NCBI GenBank assembly: GCA_015657535.1
Contig: JADHZB010000608.1
Span: forward strand, 21,188 to 85,187
DNA from: Nephromyces sp. MM_2019
Lineage: Eukaryota > Apicomplexa > Aconoidasida > Nephromycida
Direction of reading: 5' to 3'
DNA: 64,000 nucleotides
The position numbers and the translations under genes are program-made. Positions within the stretch are counted from its first letter, which is position 1, and each line of letters begins with the position of its first letter. The notes below the pieces were generated by a model. That model was not told the DNA's origin and made no database searches. It saw only the letters and a program-made list of their open reading frames with translations. Of this stretch, positions 25,101 to 38,600 are shown in pieces.

Positions 25101-26695
25101 CACATATACATAGAAACAGACAAGAAAGCATTGACACATACACATAGAATCATATAGTGAAATATACAGTGTTAGACTTAGATACAAGGTATACACACAC
25201 AAAAAACCCCGACATGAATAGCATATATACATTCATAAATATAGACACAAGGCAAAAACACACACAAAATAAAATATTAAAAACATAGACCCACACAGAC
25301 AATCATCCGAAAATAATATCCTCTTACTTATGTACACACTAATTTTTGTCCTAGTTGGATTTACACACAAAAAATGCGTACAATAAAAATATTTGTATTT
25401 TTGGGCTAAGTTATAAAAACAACACATCAGACCTACGAGAGTCAACCGCCATGTAAGAATGTCCTATTATAAATCATAATTTCATTAACATATACACCTT
25501 TTACAGATGTTACACATCCATGCATAATTCATATGATGTACATATGCATGCTTATACTGTACATTTAAGTGTGTAGGTTTATTTATGTGTATGCTTAAGT
25601 TTGTTTATGCTTATGTTTTTGTATGCTTATGTTTGTGTATGCTTATGTTTGTGAGTATTTTTAAGCTTGTGTTTATGCTCTTGTGTTTATTCTTATGTGT
25701 GTGGTATGCCTGTTTGTGTGTAGTTATGTCTGCGATATTTTATTAAAAAATGGGGCTAAATTGGTGGTTTACGATCCAAAAGTTAATCAAAGAATGGCCA
25801 TACAACATATGATTGATTTTCATAATTATAGTGAACACATTTTGAGTAAAAATTTTAAAATTTATGTAAGACCAAACAAATACACCAAAATTATAAATTT
25901 GGATATGTTTGTTTGAAAGAAATCAATCAAATTTTATCTGTATCGTTTCACTGCATTTCTAGTACCTTGCTTAATTTTTTACAAACAGTTATGATGATGT
26001 TTGAAATGAAAATTGATTACTTATTCTCATCCTCATAAAATCCTGAATTTTTCTTTCCCTATCTTCTATTTCAACTTATTAATTCAATAAGTATACACAT
26101 TCATCCCTATATACATACAAAAACATATATATATTCTTATTTATTAGCACACATATCCCTCTTACCTATATGCTTGCCTCAACAGGATAACCCATTTGAA
26201 GCCGTTTTAAATACATCATTGATTGCTATTTTAACCGATTGGGAAGAGTTTACTAAATTAGATTTCACACACATACATCATCTAATGGATCAACCACACA
26301 CAATATTTGATGGGCATAATATACTAGACCATCAGACGTATGTTTGTATATACTGATATCAATCTCACATACAGCTAAACAGACACATGCATATCTCAGT
26401 GCACATTAATAACAGCACACAAAGCAACCTCAGTTCATACAAATTAATACACACATGTTACTAAGCATTGACACACAAATCCCTACATTCAGACACACGT
26501 GTTATTCACTATATTTAGAAACACAACTCACACATTGAAAACTGTTTTAGCACACACATAATTTTCTTCATTGATCTAACTTTTTCATATTTTTTTTTTT
26601 TCAGAGTATATAAAATTGGCTTTGATATTTACCCAATTGGTAAACAGCCATTACTTCATAAAAACACACACACGTACACACATACACACAATTGA
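22182..26695 (+). CDS. UGDH: UDP-glucose 6-dehydrogenase
   Basis: Ten exons: 22182-22340, 23076-23287, 23407-23597, 23860-24027, 24476-24696, 24995-25063, 25355-25452, 25724-25865, 26186-26337, 26605-26695. These give 500 residues with every phase consistent. The enzyme oxidises UDP-glucose to UDP-glucuronate with two NAD+ in the cytosol. Visible motifs are the NAD-binding GAGHVGGPT near the start, YEPGL, the LIGG block, SAELSKL, AMNAFLSQRISS, catalytic FGGSC (Cys298), GLSYKNNTSDLRES and NGAKLVVYDPKV, then IFDGHN. All are expected for the family, and the length is normal. Exon 7 (98 nt) is easy to miss but carries the second-domain GLSYK motif. The introns are long and full of CA, TG and TA microsatellites. 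The final dozen residues are read from a CA repeat (HTHTYTHTHN-like). The start ATG is the only one near the Rossmann motif. Confidence 0.97.
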
Positions 26696-28069
26696 TTTAC
26701 TAATATTGGCCGCTCATAAAAATATCAATGGTTTCTAAATCCACCTTATAAGATACTTATTTTAACCACATTTGCACTTACCCATAATTACATCTTTCTT
26801 AATAAGAGATAAATCACACATGAGTGGAGATAAAATTGTACTTTAAGTTTATATATTACATATTTTTTATATATAAAACTATTTTCTATGTACACATCTT
26901 AATTATAATTTCTTAAGGAAAATAACTATTTGATATGTTGAACACATTTTATTAGGTTTTTACATTTTTACAATTTTTTTCAATGATAGTGTGTAGAATA
27001 TATATTAGTAAAAATTAGTTATTGAATAATTTTTTGTACAAGCCTAAACACACTTTAGCTAATAAATCCGACATAATAATACACACTCAATTTACCTCAA
27101 GAAGTACACGCAATTAAATCATATATATATATTCAATTAATTAACACACATGAGATGGTTTATGTGGATTTAATTATTATATATAGTTATTTTATGTGTC
27201 TATAATTTTACAAGTTTTATGTATATATTTAAAGTTAGCTCTGTCACTATAAAATTGTATTTGTGTGTACAAGTATAGGTGTACAAGTATCTGTATAGAA
27301 ATTTATTTATTCTCATAAATCTATATTATTTTCTAAATTTATCTGTGTGTGTACCAAGTACTTATAGGTGTGTAGAAATTTATATATCTCCAGAAATTTA
27401 TTTGTGTAAAATAATTTAGATGAATATAAAAACTTATATATGTGGATGTCTGTATGCCTAATATTGTATATATTTTCTTAAGTGTTTGTAAATTAGTTAA
27501 GATATGATGATAAAAAAATAAGATTATAAAAGACTTAAATCGATGCTATTAAATGAAGTACGTATTACTAAAAAGTGTGTAAATAATGAAATCTAAGCCG
27601 TTTTTTATGAATGTAAGCACATACATATATGAATATATATGTGTTTGTGTGCACACAAAAATTAATATATAATAGCAAGTGGTACACCACACTTTTGTGC
27701 CATCACATAACGTTACAGCCCTTTTTCTTTTTAGACTGAAAAGATAATAGCAGGAAGGTATAGTATATGTGTATTTAAAAAATTCTATATAGGTGTGTGT
27801 GTTTAACTTTACCTCATTGTATTATATGACAATTGTATGTATGTGTGTGTGTCAATGTATATACACAAGCGGTATGTTCATAGATACATCTATTTAGAAT
27901 ATGTATTTCAAGAGTCTCATTAAAATAGGTGTTGAGTATATGAGTTATGTGTGGATATGTGTAAGTGGATTATATTAATGTTTATAAGGTTGTGCGTAAA
28001 TATCAAAACTCAAAATTGTTCAAGTATACATTAAATATATGCATTACGGTCATCAAAATCATTTCAAAT
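26696..28069. other. Convergent intergenic region, UGDH to deubiquitinase
   Basis: About 1.4 kb between two convergent stops. AT-rich with short CA/TG runs. No exon supported. Confidence 0.5.
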
Positions 28070-30033
28070 TCAGGATTCATACACATTAACCTTTTTACTC
28101 TGAGCTGATTTGGGTTGGACAACATTATACATGGCTGGCCTATGATTACTATTCATTGAGTGTGTGATGGGGCGATTGGAGTCAGTTAAGGAAGGTGCAA
28201 AATAACTATCACAGAACACATTATCACCCTTTATATTTAAGAGGTTCTCCCAGACAATGTTTGGATATTGATACAGTGCATGATCATTTGCAAGTAAATA
28301 AAGTGATCCATTTTTCTTATAGATTGTGTTGAAATGATTGTTTCTGAATAGGACTGCAACTTGGTTTTCTCTGATTATTTCCTTTAATTTTATTATCCCA
28401 TAATCTGTCAGTTGTGTATTTGTGTCTTCCAAAAATTCTTGGATACGTATGGCATCTTCTTTGCTAAATTTCTTGGCTTCGGGTGTAAATGTGGGTGATG
28501 AATATGCATTTGGGCTATTTGTACCCTTGCTTGACTGGCTGTGTTGGCCTTGCAAATCACCCATTGTTGTAAGTTCTGTATAAGTTTAGACAAATGATAT
28601 TCATTGTTCGGAGATGTGGGGTAGAGGAAGGTGTGTACAGCTGGGGGTAAGGGTAGAGGTGTAATTTAGTATTTTATAGTTTGAGCACTTTGAGATTAAT
28701 ATGTGTAAGATCAATCGATGGTATGTGAAAATCGAAATCAAAATAAAGGGCATGTTACTCAATTTTAGAAGCTATTAAATATAAAAATATAACCTTCGTT
28801 AAATATATATGGATCTTCCATTCTTTTATCTTCTATACTCTCTGGCTTGTTGAGGTAAACAAAGTTTTAGACATTTATTCGAATAAGTAATATTCAATTT
28901 TACCTTTGTTAGATACATATTCATCTTCATATTGATTAAATGAATCAATTATAATGTCAGTTAATTCATTGTAGTACATATCATCTTTAATAATGGATCC
29001 TAGGCTATCAGAGGGAGATATTAACCATCCATGAACAAGTTCTAGTTGACAGATTTCAAACAGAAACACTCCCATTGAAAACTGAAATGCATGGGGTTCA
29101 AGGAAACCACAATTAACGTCCAATCCATTCAACATTGTTGGTAATAGTTTTGCAGTCTAAAAAGTTTGATTGGAATAAGAGGAGATGGGTTCAAAATGTG
29201 TTTGAAAAAGTTTGTCAGCAATAAAATAAAAAATGTTTTAAGGATATGTTTGAAAGTGCTCTATGATTTATTATCTAGATCAGAGAAAAACAAAAGTTTA
29301 AAAAATTTTATTCAAGTTCCACGTTACTTATAAGATTATATGAGATTTTTAGAAAATAAATTATAGCTATTCATATCCATATTTAAGTTTTTGTAAGTAT
29401 TATAAAACAAGAGAAAATCCATATTTATTATAGAGGTAGTAGGTGAGAAAATATTCATAAGCTCATATTGTTGAAACTTTTGAAGTTTATTAAAAATATA
29501 AATCCCTCATAAAAAATATAACGATCTCCAAAGTAAATCATATCAAGAAGAATATCAGATGGAATGTTTTAAATAGGGGGTAAAGTATATCATGAACACT
29601 GGTGTAAATGAATGTGTACTGATTACTCATCTTGTTTAAAACATCAAAAATAAGCTTGAGTTTATATTGTATAAGCTAAGCATACCTCATATATCTGAAA
29701 CTTAGCGTCTAATTGGGTTTGGGGGTTCAAAAGTATCTCTCGTTGGAGTTCTAATACATAATTCAGTATCAGTTCCAAGACTTCTGGAAATTCTATGAAT
29801 TCTTTCCCTTTCGGTAGCACCAGCTTTCCTTTTAATATCAATGAATTTACTATCGAAACTAATGGGCAGGGTCCATATGACATTTGCATTAGGATATACA
29901 CTTCGTCATCGAAAAATGTAATTCTTTTAACCGGGAAAACAAAATTTGATCCTCCATTCAAAAGTTTTGAGAGAGCTTGGTAAAGCTCCGCAATAGCATG
30001 CGAAGATACATCATTGAATGTTATCAATTCCAT
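28070..30033 (-). CDS. MINDY-family deubiquitinase
   Basis: Four exons, 30033-29686, 29156-28904, 28832-28794 and 28575-28070, give 381 residues. An in-frame stop lies just upstream of the ATG. The domain runs almost the whole length: FPVKRITF, then the catalytic SYGPCPLVSIVNSL (Cys56), then GLDVNCGF, ELVHGWLISP, YYNEL, and finally QLTDYGIIKLKE, VLFRNNHFNT (catalytic His near 294), LLANDHAL and IVWENL. These match the MINDY-1/2 (FAM63) family, which trims Lys48-linked ubiquitin chains. The usual QNxNGPCPL is QMSYGPCPL here, so the Asn before the Gly is changed while the Cys is kept. A 39-nt third exon and a Ser/Gln-rich insert separate the two halves. No ubiquitin-interacting motif is evident at the C-terminus. 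Probably cytosolic. Confidence 0.95.
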
Positions 30034-33000
30034 GGAGGTTGTGGTGTGATACTAGAGCATCCGATTCTCTATAACTTAATTAGAGATTAAGAAGCTCAAA
30101 AACCTTAGTTCAGCTAGCTTTTTTGTTAAACGAATGGAGTTCTGTCACTAAAGAAAGTTTATTTAGGTTCTTGAGCTGAAAAAGTGTGTTTTGAGAAAGA
30201 TTTGTTTCGGTGATTACAAATAATATCGGATAAGTTCAAAAAGTGGGATTAAAGGGTATATTTATTGTCGAGATCTTTTAATTTGTGTAACATGTAGCAG
30301 CATGGATATAGGCCAAATTAATTTATCAGGGCTTGTGCAGGTCTAAAATGAGTCTAATTTTTTAACTTTTAGTAGTCTTCAATGGGTCTATATATAAGCC
30401 TGTAGTTAGGTGCAAAAATATCTAAATATTATGGATAATTAAAGAGAAGGTTTATGATTTACCTATGGGATTCATAAATCTTTAGGAGCTTTATTTTTAA
30501 AATATATATCCCCAAAAGTGAGTTTGTAGCTGCTAAAACTCTTAATGCGCTTCAACTGATTTGTGATATGTTCAATTTGTTTTGAAATTGGTATCGATAT
30601 TTTTTCTTTGAGTAAATTTAAGTAGCTTGATAAACTTAAAATATATAGGTATTTACCAGCCCAAAATTGTGCAGGAATATAAAACTAGGTTGGAAAATTA
30701 TTCAGACAAAAGGCTTAAAAAAGAAGAGAAAAAATAAATTCTCTCAACAAGCAAATTGCATTTGTTCAAACTTTATTATTACAATATTTAGCTTGTAAGG
30801 TCAACATAGCTGAGTTGGGAGCTGTTCCTTGTAAATTTATAAAGCTCAGAGTTATACCCCTCTTCCAGATTTAAAAATCCTAATTTCAAATACTAAATTG
30901 CAAAATTTTAACTAGCAATATTAAATCTCTCTCCTTATTTTCCTTAAAGCAAAATATTTGGTTTTTTCATAAATTGATAATTAATTCCTTTACATGTTAA
31001 GCTTTATATATATGCATTTTTTTGGAGATGTTGCAGTAGAGTTGAATACCATTTCAAAGTGGTCTCTGAATTTATTATTTGTCAAATAGTCATTTCTCGT
31101 ATATCTTATAAGGGGATTATTTAAAATTAATATAGAAAATTTGAAATAAATATGATTTTTATATAATTTATACTTCTATTAATTTCTACATATTTGTAAA
31201 TTTTGGTATGTAAATTAGAATTTAAGGTTTTGCGTTTTTTTTTATCTTCTTAAAGATGAAACCTTGAGAAGCCATTAACGATATCTCATATTTATTGTGT
31301 TTCTGACATTATCATAAATGCAACTTTTTAATAATTCTTTTTAATAAATACATCTTTTATAAAGTTTGAAATCGATTATAGTATTAAGTTTACAATTCAA
31401 TAGATAAGAATATGCTTTAAGTTCTGGTGAGACTATTAAACAAAAGAAAATCACGCTTATATTAGATAAGAAGTGATAGTTATTAGATTTGGAAAGCGAA
31501 ATCTTAGTATATGTTTCTTATGTTAAAATTTTTCACAAAACTTGAAGGTGAATGATTTTTTATTGGTCCATCGGGATTAAGTGTCCGAAGTGTAAAAACA
31601 AAATTTGTAAAAGTCTAATCCCTTAAATTTTGTATGCATTTTTGGAATTAAACGCATCTTAATGCGGTGTAAAATTAAGGCCTATGTTGACTTTTATTTG
31701 TTATTTTTGGAATGATTGTTAAGTCAAGTGTCAATAACAAACTAGTTCCAATAAATCATTATGATTTCTTCAACTTGCTAAATTGAGTATTTCTTAATCT
31801 TGAATTTGGTAAAAGAAAAGAAGCTCGTCCATTAGTAATCATTAACTCTACTATCACCTTACACAAAGCAGCATGTTTGCTAAACTTATTGATAAATTTG
31901 ACATATTTGAATAATTAAGACTTGATTTTGAAATCTTATTCTCATATTTTGTGAGAGCAGTTTGTAACTTGCAACCCAATAAATTTCTTCTTAAGTTTAA
32001 ATATTTAAAGCTTTATATTTGATCTAAACTGATTATCCTAAACGAAATCGTGTATATAAATTGTGCTTAAAATGTTTTTTGCTATCTATTATATTGTATA
32101 CGTAATTCCAAAAATTCTACAATTATTTTTTAGTGTTAACATCTAATACTTGATTAATTTTTGTGTTTTCTAGTTAATAAAGACTTGTTATTTTTAAATA
32201 TATCTTATGTACAGACAATTATAACCTATGATGTAAAGTAATTACAAGAATGGTTTTAAATATGAAAACAAATTCAAGTATTGTACTACATATATACATA
32301 TGTGCAAATACAGGTATATCTTGATTAACAAAAAAAAAGGTAACTAAGCACGCCAAAAAGGCTAGCTAACTAGGTGCAGTTGATAACACTTATATGTAAT
32401 TTATAAAAACAAATTTATATAAATATTTTATCTTATATTAATTAAGTATGGTTTCTATAGATGTCATAAATGCGCTCAAATGAAAATTGTTGAATCCAGA
32501 ATTTGATTTTGGTTTTGGAAATTTTTAAAATAAAAATTTCTGATAAATTATAAAATTTTTCAAAATATTTAATCCTCATCTGAAAAGTTTTTTTCTCTAT
32601 AATCTCGTAAATTCATATGAAATTTTTCAAATTTTTGTTATATTAGTACAATCCTTTTGGGTAAGTCATTTTCTCACTACATTATAAAATTTGCGTGATA
32701 AAACTTTTGTTGGTATACAAAAATTTTATGCAATGTTTCATATAATTGTATATTAAGTATATTTCAATTTTGTATATATTTGTATATAATATGCACTTTG
32801 GGGTTTGATAATTATTTGGGGCCTTTTTCTTTTATTTTTAGGGTTTTGATACAATATCTGAACATTTCAAGTTGAGTAAATTTTTTAATTTTCGACTGTC
32901 TAAGCTTAATATTTTAAAGTAAATTATTAGATATAAATATGTAAAATTTTCGAAAACTTTAAGTTATTAAGCTATTTGTACAAAATCGACAACAGCTCAA

Positions 33001-35691
33001 TTCTTTATTTTACTCATATTTTTGTTGACGTTATAAATTATAGAGCAATCGTAAGAACTTAAAAAGTTGAATATAAAGGAAACTTTTTTAACTCTGAAAC
33101 TTTATTTAAAAATTTTTATTTTGTTTCATAGGGAAATACAAATTTCAATTGGTCTGTGGTAAAAAGCTTTTAAAGAAAATTTAAGGTCTGACATTTGTAA
33201 TATATATATGTTTTCGTATATGTATACATGTTTGTATATGTTTAATTTCAAATGTTAAAGGTGAAATTGAAAATTAGATAGTCAGATTTAAGGTATCAAA
33301 AAGTGTACCTAATTCCTTTTAGTTAATTTGAATTTAAAAGAAATTTTAGCAACTAAAATTAAAACACAATTACTCAGAAAATCTATTCTCACACTCATAC
33401 ATACATGCACACAAGAGATACTTTTCTACAAATTATTTAATGTTACATATATACACACAAAGTAGGCTTATCCTATATCATCAAACTTTATAAATACTAG
33501 GTTAATTAGTCTTAAAATAATTCAATTTTACATAAAAAATTGATGTATAAATAAAAATAATCTAAATTTTAAGGTTAACATACACAATACAATAGTAATA
33601 GGGATTTATAGCTAAATCTATAGCGTAATCATAAACAAGTACACTCATAAACAACTATTCAAATGATATTAATAAAATTACATGAACAATCACACAAACA
33701 AATAGAACCCAGCAAAACAGAAACATAGTTAATTAACTAATAAAATCACACATGAGTGAAAATACACCAGTAATGACAATCACACAACAGGCAAATAAAT
33801 CTATATATACTCATACAATAATGAATTGATTTTAATACAAGCTCGGTAATTATAATCAAATTTCGTTAACCAATCGACACAATTAGTGTAACATGTATGC
33901 GTTTTATATATGAAATAAGATATAGGCTTTAGTGTAGATCTTAGCGCTTATGAGTCTAAATATTAATAGATTGCTATTACTTTTCATTAGCTAAGTTAGA
34001 AACGTTAAAATGTATACACATGTTGTAACTATTACACATATGTATTAGTGTGTAACAAGCATTATGTGTTTGCGTTACAAGTGTGTCGAGAAAAATTCAA
34101 ACACATGTGCTTTTGCTTGAAATCTACTACTATTTCACTATGCTTTTAAATTAATTTCTAAGCACTAAAACTTTTTGACTGGACGCGTGCACGAAACACA
34201 TAATTGCAAACAGCACATATAAACAGTGTTAATTATCGTGATAGCGCTATCTACACATACACAAACACACACTATAACTAAAACACAAGTACACTCCCCA
34301 TCTTCCCAAACACACACACACACACACACACACGGGCAACACATACCATATATATATACACACAAAAACACACACACAAAAACACACACATGCACAACAC
34401 ATACCCCTTTACATACACACAACACACACAAACGCACACCAGAGCTATAAATAAGCAAGCAATTATCGTTAGCAAATTATATTTATCTACACTGAGCGGT
34501 GCATCCTACCTAATCGCAACATGCCTACTTAGTATTAAATATGTAAATTCACATGCACACACACACTACTAATGTTTATATATATAACACACAAACGCAC
34601 ATACAAATTAAACTGCATTAAATAATAACATGTTTCCAAAATGTAATATTTTCATGTTCTTCAGTAAGATCCTTTAAAGCTCGTCTAATTTATAGTACAC
34701 ATATCCACACATACACATTCTCTCCCTTGCTATATATGTATTGAATATATACTAACAAACACACACCAAAATATAAACTTATTCAGACGCATAAACACAC
34801 TATACATGCACAACTACTACAAATACACAGCATACACATACATATACATATACACTCACATATACACATAGATTAAACCCTATTTTCACCATATTTTTCT
34901 TAATGTTACTTAATTTATCACCTTGTCTCTCTCTCTCTCACTCTCTCTATTCAATCACATGACACATTAAACTCTACACTCTCCTTACACACATTCACAC
35001 CAACACACACACAACCACACATTCACACACACACAAATACACATAGTCTCACTACTGGAACTTAACATAAATCTGAGCAACTTCTTCACACAAACTCTCT
35101 CCCATTTGTGAATAATTAATTCAAACATATACATACCTAATTAATTTGACTAAATGTCACACCCTTTCTTTTACACAACCACTCATATGCCAATTCATTT
35201 GCACCTCCTGTTCAAAAATATAATTTTTTAACCGAATTTACAGCTAATTTTGACATACAAATCTGATAGATACTAACTTACTTTTCACGATTTATGTATA
35301 CTTCTAAGAGAATCTTCACACATTAAGCCACTCTCAATCAACTTGTAAGCTCACACCTACCATTTACACTCATACCCACCTTTGAGACACTCACACAGAC
35401 CACTGCATACACACATAAGTTCACAGCAGCTCACACACTCCTACCTAGACACTTATCCCCAACATCTACATTACCCGCTACTATACATAAGTACAATACA
35501 GGCACAGACATACTCACATATACCCCCACGCACCCACTTAAGCGCTCACACCTTAAACACGCATAACATACCCACCCCCACCCCCCAAACCTCCACACAC
35601 TACACATACATACACATCACACCAATTTTATTTAAAATATAATATTAATTTTACTGTATTCATCAGCCAATATATCTACACACAACTGAAG
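30034..35691. other. Long intergenic region
   Basis: About 5.7 kb. The first 3.4 kb is AT-rich with no repeats or exons that I can support. From about 33400 onward CA-rich microsatellites dominate, peaking at 34200-35640. Open frames there encode only His-Thr or Cys-Val repeats. It should contain the promoters of the flanking divergent genes. Confidence 0.5.
34311..34333 (+). repeat. (CA)n microsatellite
   Basis: Uninterrupted CA run of about 23 nt inside a larger CA-rich block (about 34250-34450). Seen directly. Confidence 0.95.
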
Positions 35692-38600
35692 ATGATGAAT
35701 CATTTCACCGATAAATGTCTGACATGGAATTTACATTTCAACACTTTCAGGCCTCTCTTGAGATATTCATATTATCAACACCTCTTTACTTCATTCAGCT
35801 ACACAAACATTTTAACAAAAGCCCCTTTCCATTTCCTACGCTTTAAATATATCTCACAACTCCTTACATTTCCCCTATTAATCTCAGCCAATTGTGCACA
35901 CAACTCACTGAATAGAATGGGGAATACAACGACTGTTATATATACATCAGAAAATTCTACATACCCTGAGATCATACCACCTCTGAACTCACTCTTACAC
36001 ACACACTCTGATGACCCACAAGGTTCTGAGTCAGTTAAGGCTTCTTATATTAATATGGCTGAGCTACTTATTTCCAAATTAGTTAGATTTGAAAAACAGT
36101 TATGGAGGGATTTGCTAGCAAATTCTACAAACACTTTTAATAATAGTAGCACCAATACACAAATTAGCACTACAAACAATGCACGTATGAGTGATAGAGA
36201 TTTCGCTAGGAACCTACCTACTGTGGGACAATCAGATACATCCTCAGGGAATACACGCACATCTGATAAAGTAGATGGTCATCCAAGTGATAAAGGGTGC
36301 ACACACACACCAGATAATCAACGAAACATGAGTGAAGTTGGTGATAAGAAAACTGTGCTGATTAAAGAAGAAAGTAAAAATGAACTTTCCGTTAAGATTG
36401 GTTTGCTCAAATCATTTGCATTCAAACAGGTGCGTGTATTGGGAGGTGTGTGTGTTGGGAGGTGCTTAGGTTCTTGAGTCTGCTATATGGTTGTTTTTTG
36501 AGTATTAAACAAGCTTCATTTTTTTTATTTGTATATACTTTATTTACTTAATTTTATATTATATTTCCAAATTGCATGCTTTTATATAAACATTCTTTCC
36601 TATAAAAGATAACACCCCTATACAAAATATTATCTACAATTATACGCACACACAACCCACACGAACATTCTCTCAAATCTATACAAATAACCCATTCAAC
36701 CCCACCCTCACACATACACAGGATACAATGGACTATTTAAATATACCCACAAGCCCTACTGAAAACATCGACAGGCCCCTCACAATCACCGAACTAACAA
36801 TTCTAAGGAGAATGTTTGCAACTGCTGCAGCCACAGTTATACAAAAACATTATAGAGGGTACAAACAAAGGTGTAAATATACACACGATATTGTGATTTA
36901 TAGGGAACAACAAAAACTAATAAATGCAGCAATTTGTATACAAAAACATTGGAGAGGTAAATTAGGTAGAGAAGCATATGAAGTGGAAAAAATTTGCCAA
37001 GAAATTATGAAAAAACGAAGAGATGCAGCGGTGTGTTTATGTATATGGGTGTGTGTGTGTATAGGGGGGCTTGTAAAGTACGTGTGTATGGTTTCTGTGT
37101 ATGTGGGTTGTATGTATGGTTTCTTTGTGTATGATGTGCGAGTGTATGGATTGTATATCCCTGTAGAGATGTATCAGAGAGAGTGAAAGAGGGGTATAGA
37201 AACAGTGTATTTTTCTGGGAATGTATGGGCCGCGGGTTGTATAGAATGTGTATATAAATAACAGTTAGTTGGATTGTGTGTAAAATATATACCCCCTATA
37301 ATATAATGTTTTCCAAAAAAAGATACAACACACTCCTCACATCCCTGATTACATCTCAGTCTTTCCACATCAATACACACCTCACAAAATTATATGAATT
37401 ACACATGCATATACACAAAATCAACTTAATTATTTTTTATGTATAGATCATCATACAAAAGAACTGGAGGAGGTGGCAAGCACAACAAACTTATGCTTTT
37501 GAACAACTGGTAAAGTACAACCCCCCCTACAATCACCTACCCCTACGACAATGACACACACACTCACACACACACCCCATAACAATCACACCCACCCACA
37601 TACCCATACTCCTACACATTTGTTTACAGACCATTTTCTTTATGAAATTGAGGAGCTGTGCAGCATCAGAAATTCAAAAGACCTGGAGAGGTTATAAGAC
37701 GAGAACGTGTGTAGACTCTGAGTGGAAAGATTGGATCATTAAATGGAAGTGGGACTCACCTGGTACAATTGTGGAGGTATGTGTGTATGTGTGTGCAATT
37801 AAGATAATACGTGTTTAATGTAAGAATGTGTGTACATGAATGTTTATGAATGTGAATGTGTGTGAATGTAAATGTGTGTGAATTTTTATGTATGTTGCGT
37901 GTGTATATGAATGTGTGTGTGTATAGATTAGTGAAATATGCCCATTATTTATATATAATCTTGATGTGCAGGTTGTGGGTGACTTTTCGAACCCTCCTTG
38001 GACCAAGAGGCACCTAATGACATATTGTCATATCAGAAAGTCTGTGTGTGTGTATTCTAATTAGTATACTTTATGAATAGATGATTTCATGTAAAGTATA
38101 AATCTGTAATATTATTGTAAGATGATTAAACCCTACACACTCATGTATTATTAGACATTTTACGCTGAAATTACCACGAAAGGTTGGACGTTATGAACTC
38201 AAATTTATAGTGGATGGACGATATGTTTGTGATGGTGGCCAACCTGTTATATTGGTATACACATATATTTTTAAACACACCCAGTTCATTTTCCATAGCT
38301 TAGAATTTTACTCAAACATTTCTATATTCATACAACTTTTATCCCTAGTTTTAAAATGTTACACACACATAACATTACGCCTCTAATCTTACATACACAG
38401 ACATACATATTTAAATATATTTAAGATTCACATCTTGCACACACATAACTTCACCCTGCTAACCTTACACACACACACACAAATTTAAATATTTTTGAAT
38501 ATAGGATGGCGCAGGCCATTTTAACAATCTTATTACAGTTGAACCTGCAAAGGAATCACCAAGTGAGTATTTTAATTTTAATTTTTGCACACACATAAGT

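Noticed and set aside
32836..32852. Telomere-like TTTAGGGTTTT
   Set aside because: Single occurrence in AT-rich DNA with no array.
34165..35642. Several long open frames of His-Thr, Cys-Val and similar composition
   Set aside because: They are translations of CA/TG microsatellites, overlap on both strands and have no start context or splice partners.
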